Shown here: piece by piece, positions 14,378 to 21,983 of the stretch
Layout of the letters: every line of letters starts with the position of its first letter
Numbering within the stretch: the stretch's first letter is position 1
NCBI GenBank assembly: GCA_964399465.1
Contig: CAYNRA010000046.1
Span: 1-22,743, forward strand
Source of the DNA: CAYNRA01 sp964399465
GTDB lineage: Bacteria > Bacteroidota > Bacteroidia > Cytophagales > Spirosomataceae
DNA length: 22,743 nt
Direction: 5' to 3'
Translations under genes and position numbers: made by a program
Notes under the pieces: model-generated
What the model was told of the DNA's origin: nothing
What the model saw: the letters and a program-made list of their open reading frames with translations, nothing else
Database searches by the model: none

Positions 14378-16303
14378 ATGAAAAACATACATTATTTTTT
14401 GGCATATAGTTTATTTGCCAATTCTTTTTCGGCTTTTTGTCAGTCAGATAGCCTAGCCTTAGATTTATCTGAAGTCTCTGTGACAGCAAATTTGCAAGGC
14501 GTAGATTTGAAAAAAACGGGACGAAATGTTACGGTGATTACCGCCAAGCAGATTCAAGAAGCACCCGTAAAATCGTTGGACGGAATCCTCCAATATGCAT
14601 TGAATGTCGATGTTCGTTCTCGCTCTCCTTTGGGTGGGCAAGCAGATATTAGTATTCGCGGTGGGCATTACGACCAAACACTGATTTTAGTAGATGGTAT
14701 CAAAATGAATGATCCGCAGACTGGGCATCATTCTCTCAATTTACCCGTTCCGTTTTCAAGTATTGAACGAATTGAGGTGCTGCAAGGAGGTGCGTCACGG
14801 GTTTTTGGGCCAAGTGCTTTCTCAGGTGTAATTCACATCATCACGAAAAAAGAACAACCTACTTCTTTGCAAGTACAAGCGGTTGCAGGGCAGTACGGAT
14901 TGCGCCAATTACAAGGAACAGGTCACCTACAAACACAAAACCAAACGTCACTCTTTGCACTGGAAGGCATTAAACAAGATGGTTATATGCCAAATACTGC
15001 GTTTGATAAATGGTCAGCTTTTGCACAAACAACGCTTTTTACGCAAAATCATCGGTTTACTTTACAAGGTGGTGCGATGGGAAATAAGTTTGAGGCTGCC
15101 AACTTTTATCACCCCATGTTTAATCGGCAGTACGAAGAAGTGGCTTCCCGTTACTTTACCGGAAAATGGGTTTGGGACGTGACTCCCGCTTTTCAATCTC
15201 AACTAAGTTTTATGCAACGAACGCATACGGACATGTACGATTTTGATGCATATCGCTTCACCAATCCGTCAGCCGTAAATTACCACGAAACGGAAGTAAG
15301 TGAATTGGATTGGAAAGGAAAATGGAGGTGGAATGCGGGCGTAACGACTATCGGAGCCGCTTACCGCGTAGAATCTGTTTTGAGTAACCGGCTCGGTGAA
15401 CCGCGTGAACCAATACCTGTGCCTGGTCATTTCCAACAAGTTTATTCCAAAGGCTTGCAACGCGATAATTATTCTTTTTTCCTTGAGCACCTGAAAACTT
15501 GGGACAAATGGACGGTTGTTGGTGGCACCTTGTTTAATGTAAATTCACAATTTGAGAATGCGTTTTACCCAGGTGTAGATGTTTCCTATAGGTGGAACGA
15601 GCAACTGAATATTTATTCGTCTATCAATCGTTCGTTGCGCTTACCCACTTTTACAGAGTTATACTTGAATACCTCGACGGTCAAAGCCGACCCGCTTTTA
15701 AAACCAGAAGCAGCAACAAGCATGGAAATTGGAGCAAAATGGAATACACCACAGTTGGCATTGATTACATCTGTTTTCTATAAAAAAACTACGAATGCCA
15801 TCGATAAAGTAAAACGACCTGAGCTACCCGTACCAACCATGGAAAACATTGATGATATCAATTTGGGTGGTTTTGAAATGGCTGCCACATGGAAATTAAC
15901 ACAAATTCTATCCAGCGATAGTAAGTGGCTTCCAGTTGTTCAAATGAATTATGCGTATATTTTTGCGGATAGAAAGGAAGAAGGTTTTCAATCGTTTTAT
16001 ACGTTGAATTTCCTTCGAAACAAAGCTTCTTTGGGGCTGACTTCACAGATTTTACCAAAATGGACTGCCTCTGTTTGGTTTACATGGAAAGATAGAATGG
16101 GAAGCTATCAATGGAATGCCGCCTCAGCCCCGATTCCCTACGAAGATGTTTACTTGGTAGATATTCGGACGCAATACATTCATAAAAATACGCGTGTGTT
16201 TGCAGATGTTACCAATATACTCAACCAGATTTATCAAGAACACGGGTTTGTCTTGCAGCCTGGCCGTTGGTCTACCCTTGGAGTACAGTGGACGATTTTT
16301 TGA
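14378..16303 (+). CDS. TonB-dependent outer-membrane receptor, BtuB-like
   Basis: 641 residues. Signal peptide MKNIHYFLAYSLFANSFSAFCQ (1-22, probable cleavage before S23), a TonB-box-like stretch near LSEVSVTA (30-37), plug domain about 38-155 (VITAKQIQ, ISIRGG, LILVDGIKMNDPQTGHH, IERIEVLQGGASRVFGPSAFSGVIHIITKK in parts), then a beta-barrel of about 480 residues ending in the required aromatic residue (QWTIF). It transports a scarce ligand across the outer membrane using TonB energy. Plug and length resemble BtuB/siderophore receptors rather than SusC, and there is no SusD gene. No carboxypeptidase-like N-terminal domain is present. The 62-base gap upstream holds no cobalamin riboswitch, so the ligand is open. 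It could be cotranscribed with the ligase gene. Its last 32 bases overlap the opposing SDR gene. Confidence 0.9.
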   Translation: MKNIHYFLAYSLFANSFSAFCQSDSLALDLSEVSVTANLQGVDLKKTGRNVTVITAKQIQEAPVKSLDGILQYALNVDVRSRSPLGGQADISIRGGHYDQTLILVDGIKMNDPQTGHHSLNLPVPFSSIERIEVLQGGASRVFGPSAFSGVIHIITKKEQPTSLQVQAVAGQYGLRQLQGTGHLQTQNQTSLFALEGIKQDGYMPNTAFDKWSAFAQTTLFTQNHRFTLQGGAMGNKFEAANFYHPMFNRQYEEVASRYFTGKWVWDVTPAFQSQLSFMQRTHTDMYDFDAYRFTNPSAVNYHETEVSELDWKGKWRWNAGVTTIGAAYRVESVLSNRLGEPREPIPVPGHFQQVYSKGLQRDNYSFFLEHLKTWDKWTVVGGTLFNVNSQFENAFYPGVDVSYRWNEQLNIYSSINRSLRLPTFTELYLNTSTVKADPLLKPEAATSMEIGAKWNTPQLALITSVFYKKTTNAIDKVKRPELPVPTMENIDDINLGGFEMAATWKLTQILSSDSKWLPVVQMNYAYIFADRKEEGFQSFYTLNFLRNKASLGLTSQILPKWTASVWFTWKDRMGSYQWNAASAPIPYEDVYLVDIRTQYIHKNTRVFADVTNILNQIYQEHGFVLQPGRWSTLGVQWTIF

Positions 16304-17090
16304 TAGGAATTTCTTGGAAAGGTGTCGAATAACCAATATTCCTGAGTTTACTAGTTTTTATTGTACATTTTTTAGGTAATCCATGTAGTGGAATACTTTG
16401 GTCTACACTAGCTATTTTTCTAACAAAAGACAAAGGCAACCATTGGTTGGACGTCACGTGGTAAATATCTGAATTTCTACGGTAACGGAGTAGATAATAG
16501 ATAATTGAAACAGTATCTTGAATAGATACCATAGGGACGAAAATGTCATTTTGAACTTGTTGGAATTCCTCAAACTGAGGGGCTCCAGCAAGCTCATATT
16601 GCTCTGATACTTTAAGGGAAGCCCAGAAATAAGGCTTTTTTGCTTGATTAGTTACCCACTGATCTAACGTGTGTTTGCATTGTCCAAATAGAGAAGTTGG
16701 ACGTAAATCCGATAAGGTTAATTCATTACCTTCACAAATTTGTTCCTCGTCACCGTATGTTTCATACGTTGACGAATAAATAAAAGGAATGTCAAGTTCG
16801 ACACATTGCCGCCAAACTTGCTTAAAAAAAGACAAGTAAAATGTGGAAAATTGATTCAAAAAATGCTCTTTTGAGTCATCAAGAAGAATGCAAGCTTCCA
16901 AGTTTTCTCCATTTTCTCTAATCCATTGGATGGCTAGTTTCTCCGATACAGGAAGAATGTTTTCTGTGTGATGAGACAGATTCTGCGCATCATCAGAATG
17001 TATCACTACAATTTCTGTTGATTTTTGTTCGAGTAAATGAGCTAAAAGAGCCTTGCCTAGATTTCCGTTTATCCCGTGTAAAAGTATCAT
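16272..17090 (-). CDS. NAD-dependent epimerase/dehydratase-like protein (HldD-like), catalytic Tyr replaced
   Basis: 272 residues from the ATG at 17090. A TTG at 17108 would add six residues but lies inside the proposed -7 box, so it is rejected. Extended-SDR layout: nucleotide-binding GINGNLG (6-12), acidic residues after the second strand, IPFIYSSTYETYG (101-113) with the Ser of the active site, then SLFGQCK (133-139), where the Y-x3-K tyrosine is Phe135 and the Lys is kept. The order of blocks resembles ADP-L-glycero-D-manno-heptose 6-epimerase (HldD), which supplies heptose for LPS, but the glycine motif is GxxGxxG rather than GGAGFIG and the Tyr is lost. It may be inactive, use another acid, or have a binding role. 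The C-terminus runs 32 bases into the end of the TonB receptor gene. Confidence 0.75.
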   Translation of the reverse strand: MILLHGINGNLGKALLAHLLEQKSTEIVVIHSDDAQNLSHHTENILPVSEKLAIQWIRENGENLEACILLDDSKEHFLNQFSTFYLSFFKQVWRQCVELDIPFIYSSTYETYGDEEQICEGNELTLSDLRPTSLFGQCKHTLDQWVTNQAKKPYFWASLKVSEQYELAGAPQFEEFQQVQNDIFVPMVSIQDTVSIIYYLLRYRRNSDIYHVTSNQWLPLSFVRKIASVDQSIPLHGLPKKCTIKTSKLRNIGYSTPFQEIPIKKSSTVLQG

Positions 17091-17105
17091 TGTGTGGTGT
17101 TTGCA

Positions 17106-17113
17106 CAAAATTA
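17106..17113 (-). promoter_or_regulatory. -7 promoter box for the HldD-like gene
   Basis: CAAAATTA on the plus strand is TAATTTTG on the minus strand, a perfect TAnnTTTG, 15 bases upstream of the ATG at 17090. No TTG at normal spacing was seen. The same -7 octamer also precedes the agmatine deiminase gene and queD. Confidence 0.45.
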
Positions 17114-17227
17114 AATGAATTGATGTAAATTAAACTGAATAAAATCAAGTATAAATTGAATTTTTCTAATAATTAATTAGGGTCAAGCATTTCATTATCA
17201 GTATTTTAGTTCATAATTTATGATAAT

Positions 17228-17258
17228 TTGTTAATGTGTATCAATGATGGTAATTTTG
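17228..17258 (+). promoter_or_regulatory. Strong Bacteroidota-type promoter of queD-lpxB-lipoprotein operon
   Basis: TTG at 17228-17230, a 20-base spacer, and TAATTTTG at 17251-17258. The -7 box ends 22 bases before the queD ATG. Just upstream, TCATAATTTATGA (17211-17223) has 6-bp inverted arms around one base and could be a small operator. Confidence 0.7.
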
Positions 17259-17280
17259 CAAAAAAATAAAAAACCTATTC

Positions 17281-17703
17281 ATGTTATACATTACACGTCG
17301 GGAGACTTTTAATGCAGCACACCGGCTTTACCGTTCAGATTGGAGTATTGAGAAGAATTTTGAAATATTTGGCCCTTGTTCTCAACTTCACGGACATAAT
17401 TGGGAGTTATTTGTGACGGTTGGTGGTCACGTAAATCCGGAAACTGGCTTTGTAATGGATCTTAAAACCCTCAGCCAGATAACGAAACAAGAGATTATTG
17501 ATAAAGTTGACCATAAGTTCTTAAATACGGACGTTCCATTTCTTGCAGGTGTTTTGCCAAGTACAGAAAACTTTATTTTAGCTATTTGGGGTATTTTACA
17601 GCCTGTTCTAGCGGAGGAATATGGAGTTCAGTTATATAAATTAAAATTGGTAGAAACTGCGAATCATTTTGTAGAATACATGGGCGAATTGCATCAGGCA
17701 TGA
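17281..17703 (+). CDS. queD: 6-carboxytetrahydropterin synthase / 6-pyruvoyl-tetrahydropterin synthase family
   Basis: 140 residues. QueD converts 7,8-dihydroneopterin triphosphate to 6-carboxy-5,6,7,8-tetrahydropterin, the step after GTP cyclohydrolase in queuosine synthesis; the close relative PTPS makes 6-pyruvoyl-tetrahydropterin. Marks: FNAAHRL with zinc ligand H14, CSQLHGHNW with catalytic C33 and zinc ligands H37 and H39, DHKFLN (D77, H78) and the substrate-binding glutamate in VETANH (E125). The HGHN spacing fits the bacterial QueD class better than mammalian PTPS, but the two cannot be told apart firmly here. It begins the operon 22 bases after a strong promoter, and its TGA overlaps the lpxB ATG (ATGA, 4 bases). 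No queC/queE/queF is nearby. Confidence 0.9.
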   Translation: MLYITRRETFNAAHRLYRSDWSIEKNFEIFGPCSQLHGHNWELFVTVGGHVNPETGFVMDLKTLSQITKQEIIDKVDHKFLNTDVPFLAGVLPSTENFILAIWGILQPVLAEEYGVQLYKLKLVETANHFVEYMGELHQA

Positions 17704-18815
17704 GATATTTTGTGGTAACAGGCGAATTATCAGGTGATATACACGGTGCAAATCTTGTAAAGGCACTCAACAGAGCTGACAATTCGAGTGCTTTCGGAGG
17801 ATGGGGCGGACCTAATATGCGGGCTGCCGGTGTACAAACATTCGTTGATACAGCTGTTACCGCACAAATGGGTTGGTTAAAAATTGTACAAAATCCCTTT
17901 TTTTGGTTTAAAAAAATAAGAGATTGCCACCAACAAATCCTCACTTTTCGACCAGATGCGTTGATTTTAATTGATTTTAGCGGATTTAATTTACGTTTAT
18001 CTGCTTGGGCAAAGAAAAAAAACATACCAGTTTTTTATTTCATAGCCCCAAAACTATGGGCTTGGAATGCCAAAAGAGTTGAAATTATTAAAAAGAATGT
18101 TACCCATCTCTTTGTCATCTTCCCTTTTGAAGTCGATTTTTTTCGGAAGTTAGGTTATTTTGATGTCACCTACGTTGGAAATCCACTGGTAGATGAACTT
18201 TCTTCTTTTGTCTTGACGGGTAAATCTGTTCAAGAAAGGAATGAGAACAGAAAGAAAACAATTGTATTTCTGCCCGGAAGTCGACAACAAGAAGTGGTAC
18301 GTTGTCTGCCAATAATGCTTGAGGTAACGAAGTATGTATCCGATTATCAGTTTATTGTTGCGGGTGTACAGACATTAGAAAAAAATATTTATATAGATAT
18401 TTTAGGAAAATACAAAAACGTCGAGATTCGTTTCAATGAAACCTATGAGCTACTGAGTCAAGCAAGTTTGGCTGTTGTTACATCAGGAACTGCAACTCTA
18501 GAGACGGCATGGTTCAATGTTCCTCAAGTGGTAGTTTATAAAACGGATTTTTTGACTTATGTTCTAGCGCGCATTATTTTACGACTTGAGTCTATTTCGC
18601 TCGTGAATATTTTATGTGGTAAGAAGGTAGTTCCAGAACTTATCCAGTATAATTTTACAGCTCCAAAAGTTGCAATTGCCTTGCATGAACTCTCAAATAA
18701 TGAGAAGAAAAGAGCTTTTCAGCAATCTGAGTACCAAAAATTACGTTCAGAATTAGGAGAAAAAGGCGCTTCAAGCGAAGTTGCCCGACATATTTATCAT
18801 ATTTTAACAAGTTAA
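17700..18815 (+). CDS. lpxB: Lipid-A-disaccharide synthase
   Basis: 371 residues, typical length. LpxB, a peripheral inner-membrane GT19 glycosyltransferase, joins UDP-2,3-diacylglucosamine and lipid X into the lipid A disaccharide. Marks: GELSGD (8-13), FGGWGGPNM (32-40), DFSGFN (92-97), APKLWAW (116-122), VGNPLVDE (159-166), LPGSRQQEV (191-199) and SGTATLETAW (262-271). Everything expected is intact. The start codon overlaps the queD stop, implying translational coupling of the two. The lipocalin-like lipoprotein gene follows 5 bases after the stop. Confidence 0.96.
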   Translation: MRYFVVTGELSGDIHGANLVKALNRADNSSAFGGWGGPNMRAAGVQTFVDTAVTAQMGWLKIVQNPFFWFKKIRDCHQQILTFRPDALILIDFSGFNLRLSAWAKKKNIPVFYFIAPKLWAWNAKRVEIIKKNVTHLFVIFPFEVDFFRKLGYFDVTYVGNPLVDELSSFVLTGKSVQERNENRKKTIVFLPGSRQQEVVRCLPIMLEVTKYVSDYQFIVAGVQTLEKNIYIDILGKYKNVEIRFNETYELLSQASLAVVTSGTATLETAWFNVPQVVVYKTDFLTYVLARIILRLESISLVNILCGKKVVPELIQYNFTAPKVAIALHELSNNEKKRAFQQSEYQKLRSELGEKGASSEVARHIYHILTS

Positions 18816-18820
18816 GGAGA

Positions 18821-19303
18821 ATGAAAAAAGGAGCTTTTTTAGTAGTATTGTTTATTTCACAATTTTTGTTTTTGGGTTGTGAGTTGACCGAACCTGCCAA
18901 ATCAGATCAAGAACTACTCGCAGGAGGTGCCTCAATACAATGGAAAGTAGTCCGCGGAATTGCGAAAATAGATGGTGCTGAAATCGATGTGGTAAGTGCT
19001 CAAAATCCATGTGTCTTGGATAATTTACTTGAATTATACGCCAATGGTAAATTTGACTTAACAGAGGGGACATCCAAATGTTCACCTAATGACCCACAAC
19101 TTATCTATACAGGGAATTGGGCATACAATGAAGCAACTAAAAAATTAACGATTGATAAATTTACTTTTTTAAGTTTTACTATTGATAATCCATCATTTGC
19201 AATTACAGAATTGACGGAAACAACTTTTAGTGGTACAACCGTTGTTCAATTTCAAGGTGAAACTGTAACTGCTGATATTACCTTTGAAAAGGTAAATAAC
19301 TGA
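18821..19303 (+). CDS. Lipocalin-like lipoprotein
   Basis: 160 residues. Signal MKKGAFLVVLFISQFLFLGC with lipobox cysteine C20 marks a lipoprotein. The mature part is a small all-beta domain: IQWKVVRGIA, NPCVLDNLLELYANGKFDLTEG, KCSPND, YTGNWAYNEATKKLTID. The pattern W...C..D..L.F..NG.F....G...C......G.W resembles the lipocalin-like domains common in Bacteroidota lipoproteins; two Cys (about 64 and 87) may form a disulfide. Function is unknown. It has AAGGAG only one base before the ATG, too close to act as a standard Shine-Dalgarno site. It is the last gene of the queD-lpxB transcript, 5 bases after lpxB; whether it helps LPS synthesis is open. Confidence 0.75.
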   Translation: MKKGAFLVVLFISQFLFLGCELTEPAKSDQELLAGGASIQWKVVRGIAKIDGAEIDVVSAQNPCVLDNLLELYANGKFDLTEGTSKCSPNDPQLIYTGNWAYNEATKKLTIDKFTFLSFTIDNPSFAITELTETTFSGTTVVQFQGETVTADITFEKVNN

Positions 19304-19322
19304 TTATTTGTGGTACAAAAGC

Positions 19323-19348
19323 GAACATAAAGCGTTTTTATTATGTTC
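19323..19348. repeat. Inverted repeat in the sufB upstream region
   Basis: GAACATAA (19323-19330) and TTATGTTC (19341-19348) form perfect 8-bp arms separated by 10 bases, 31 bases before the sufB start. No T-run follows, so it is not a clear terminator of the preceding operon. Arms with centres 18 bases apart would suit a dimeric regulator or a small hairpin in the sufB leader. Confidence 0.4.
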
Positions 19349-19379
19349 ATCAACTAAATTAACTAACTATTATTTTTAA

Positions 19380-20825
19380 ATGAGCAAAGATTTAGAACTG
19401 TTAGAAGAATTAACATCGTCAGACTACAAATACGGTTTTTATACAGATATTGAAGCAGATGAAGCGCCTCCAGGATTGAGTGAAGACATCGTTCGGTTTA
19501 TCTCTGCAAAGAAAAATGAACCAGAATGGATGCTCGAGTGGAGACTACAAGCATACCGCGTATGGGAAAAAATGACAGAACCAAAATGGCCTAATGTCAA
19601 TTATGAACCTGTTGATTTTCAGGCAATTAAATATTATTCAGCCCCTAAGCAAAAGAAAACAATAGCTAGCCTTGATGAAATTGATCCTGAGTTGCGCCGT
19701 ACTTTTGAGCGTCTTGGGATTTCACTGAAAGAACAAGAAATACTCTCCGGTGTAGCTGTTGATGCAGTCATTGACTCAGTCTCTGTTGCGACTACGTTCC
19801 GTGCTAAATTAGGTGAATTAGGGATTATTTTCTGCTCTATGTCAGAAGCTATTCAAGATCACCCTGAATTAGTCAAGAAGTACATCGGGTCAGTTGTACC
19901 TGTTAAGGATAATTTCTATTCTGCACTAAATTCTGCGGTATTCTCAGATGGCTCTTTCTGTTATATTCCCAAAGGGGTACGTTGCCCAATGGAGTTATCT
20001 ACCTATTTCCGTATCAATGCTGCCGGGACTGGCCAGTTCGAACGTACGTTAATCGTAGCTGATGAGGGTTCGTATGTTAGCTATTTAGAAGGCTGTACTG
20101 CTCCACAAAGAGATGAAAATCAGCTTCATGCCGCTGTTGTTGAAATTTTTGCGCATGAAAACGCAGAGGTGAAATACTCGACAGTTCAAAACTGGTATCC
20201 TGGTAATAAAGAAGGAAAAGGAGGCGTTTATAACTTCGTGACTAAACGTGGATTATGCTTCGGTGATCGTTCTAAAATATCTTGGACACAAGTTGAAACG
20301 GGTTCTGCTATTACTTGGAAATATCCGTCAGTTGTTTTGAAAGGAGATTATTCAATTGGGGAATTTTATTCTGTTGCTGTAACAAATAATTTCCAGCAAG
20401 CAGATACAGGAACGAAAATGATTCATTTAGGTAAAAATACCAAAAGTAGAATTGTTTCGAAGGGAATTTCGGCGGGTCGTAGCCAAAATTCGTACAGAGG
20501 TCTTGTGGAAATCTCGAAAAGAGCCGATAACGCCCGTAATTTCTCACAATGTGATTCAATGTTACTTGGGGATAGATGTGGAGCACATACATTCCCTTAC
20601 ATTGAGGTAAATAATTCGTCTGCCTCTGTTGAGCACGAAGCCACGACTTCGAAAATTGGTGAAGACCAATTATTCTATTGCAACCAAAGAGGAATTCCTA
20701 CAGAAGAAGCCGTTGCTTTGATTGTAAATGGATATGCCAAGGAAGTTTTAAAACAATTACCTATGGAATTTGCCGTAGAAGCACAAAAGCTTCTCGAAAT
20801 TTCTCTTGAAGGAAGTGTTGGTTAA
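19380..20825 (+). CDS. sufB: Fe-S cluster assembly scaffold protein SufB
   Basis: 481 residues, the normal length. With SufC and SufD it forms the SufBC2D scaffold that receives sulfur from SufS and builds Fe-S clusters in the cytoplasm. Marks: AVDAVIDSVSVATTF, GSFCYIPKGVRCPMELSTYFRIN (193-213 in parts), YVSYLEGCTAP (232-242), and the C-terminal QCDSMLLGDRCGAHTFPYIE with C391, the equivalent of the sulfur-accepting Cys405 of E. coli, plus VEHEATTSK with the cluster-site Glu and the LFYCNQRGI block. Every key residue is present. Unusually, no sufC, sufD or sufS follows: the gene ends in a terminator facing holB. The upstream spacer (76 bases) holds an inverted repeat but no TAnnTTTG box I can see. 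Confidence 0.97.
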   Translation: MSKDLELLEELTSSDYKYGFYTDIEADEAPPGLSEDIVRFISAKKNEPEWMLEWRLQAYRVWEKMTEPKWPNVNYEPVDFQAIKYYSAPKQKKTIASLDEIDPELRRTFERLGISLKEQEILSGVAVDAVIDSVSVATTFRAKLGELGIIFCSMSEAIQDHPELVKKYIGSVVPVKDNFYSALNSAVFSDGSFCYIPKGVRCPMELSTYFRINAAGTGQFERTLIVADEGSYVSYLEGCTAPQRDENQLHAAVVEIFAHENAEVKYSTVQNWYPGNKEGKGGVYNFVTKRGLCFGDRSKISWTQVETGSAITWKYPSVVLKGDYSIGEFYSVAVTNNFQQADTGTKMIHLGKNTKSRIVSKGISAGRSQNSYRGLVEISKRADNARNFSQCDSMLLGDRCGAHTFPYIEVNNSSASVEHEATTSKIGEDQLFYCNQRGIPTEEAVALIVNGYAKEVLKQLPMEFAVEAQKLLEISLEGSVG

Positions 20826-20840
20826 GCAAACACACCTATA

Positions 20841-20877
20841 AAAAAGGGCTTTGTTGATTTTCAACAAAGCCCTTTTT
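20841..20877. terminator. Strong bidirectional terminator between sufB and holB
   Basis: AAAAAGGGCTTTGTTGA (20841-20857) pairs with TCAACAAAGCCCTTTTT (20861-20877), 17 bp with a 3-base loop, with A-run and T-run on the two sides so that it can work in both directions. It ends sufB and overlaps the first base of the holB stop codon. Confidence 0.9.
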
Positions 20878-21980
20878 TATTTTCGAATCAGTTGACTGAT
20901 TTTCCAAGAAATATCTAAGAAAATAATTTTGGCACGTACATTTCGCTCCAAATGAAAATAAGCCTCGTTCAAGATTTCAGTTACTTGTTCCAATGATTCC
21001 GTCCGGATAGCTTTTGAAAATTTATCAATAAATGAACGTGTATCCCCTTGCAGACGGGACAAATCTTCTCCAACTGCTACCCAAATGAGTAATTCTCTGT
21101 ACATGTTAAGACTATACTCAATGATTGTTTTTTGTTGTTCTTTTGTTTTCGCATCGAATAGTTCAGCCATTGGAACAAGTTTCTCCAAAGCTTGGCCAAA
21201 ACAGTAACGCATCCATTCTACAAAAAAAGAATGTGTATCATCGGGTTCATTATCAATGAGTTGGATAGCTTTTTGTAGATTTCTGTCCGCAAGAAACGTG
21301 ATTTCTTGAGCTACAAAGTCAGGTACTTGGAGTGTATTTATTAAATACTCTTGGATATCGTTATCGGATAGTTGAGGAATACTGACAGTTTGTGTTCTCG
21401 AAGTAATAGTAGGTAAAATTTTATCTCGTTCTGTAGTGACAAGTAGAAAAATCGTTTGGGAAGGGGGTTCTTCTAATAGTTTTAAGAGTGCATTCGAGGT
21501 TGTATTGTGTAAGAATTCAGCTGACCAGATAATGACAATTTTGTAGTCTCCTTCATATGCCTTTAAAGCTAATTTCTGCACCAATTGTCTTGCTTCTTCT
21601 ACTGGAATATTTCCTTGTTTGAGTTGGGCGTGCGTCAGCCAGTCGCTTAAAGAGGAAAATGGAGAATGCTGAACAAATTCACGCCATTCTTTCATTAGAT
21701 TTTCGGATAATACCTTTTTTCCACCGGCAGTTGGAAAAATATACATGACATCTGGGTGGGCTAATTTGTTCATCTTCAGACAAGAGGAGCACCTTCCACA
21801 AGCATCATTTTCTTGCTTGTCTGTACAATTAAGATAAGTAGCGTAAGCCAGAGCCATGGGTAGGCCAACTCCACCAGGGTGGCCTACAAATAGTTGCGCA
21901 TGGGCAATGTGATTCGCAGATACCGAATGAATCAGTGTATCTTTCAATGTATGAAGACCAGGTATTTCTTTGAAAAGCAT
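20877..21980 (-). CDS. holB: DNA polymerase III delta-prime subunit
   Basis: 367 residues from ATG. Delta-prime is the structural, non-hydrolysing AAA+ member of the sliding-clamp loader. N-terminal AAA+ domain: a degenerate P-loop GHPGGVGLP (33-41) lacking GK[ST], a zinc module with C52, C61, C64 and C67 (CGRCSSC), a switched Walker B region IIWSAEFLHNTTSNALLKLLEEPP where the acidic pair is reduced to Ala-Glu, and sensor 1 SRTQTV (194-199, replacing the SRC motif). Loss of ATPase residues is normal for delta-prime. The remainder is helical lid and collar. It follows the GlmU-like gene by 3 bases, so it is probably cotranscribed with it, and ends inside the bidirectional terminator. Confidence 0.93.
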   Translation of the reverse strand: MLFKEIPGLHTLKDTLIHSVSANHIAHAQLFVGHPGGVGLPMALAYATYLNCTDKQENDACGRCSSCLKMNKLAHPDVMYIFPTAGGKKVLSENLMKEWREFVQHSPFSSLSDWLTHAQLKQGNIPVEEARQLVQKLALKAYEGDYKIVIIWSAEFLHNTTSNALLKLLEEPPSQTIFLLVTTERDKILPTITSRTQTVSIPQLSDNDIQEYLINTLQVPDFVAQEITFLADRNLQKAIQLIDNEPDDTHSFFVEWMRYCFGQALEKLVPMAELFDAKTKEQQKTIIEYSLNMYRELLIWVAVGEDLSRLQGDTRSFIDKFSKAIRTESLEQVTEILNEAYFHLERNVRAKIIFLDISWKISQLIRK

Positions 21981-21983
21981 TCT

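Noticed and set aside
17091..17108. TTG start for the HldD-like gene
   Set aside because: It falls within a perfect -7 promoter box (17106-17113) and the Rossmann strand begins right after the ATG at 17090.
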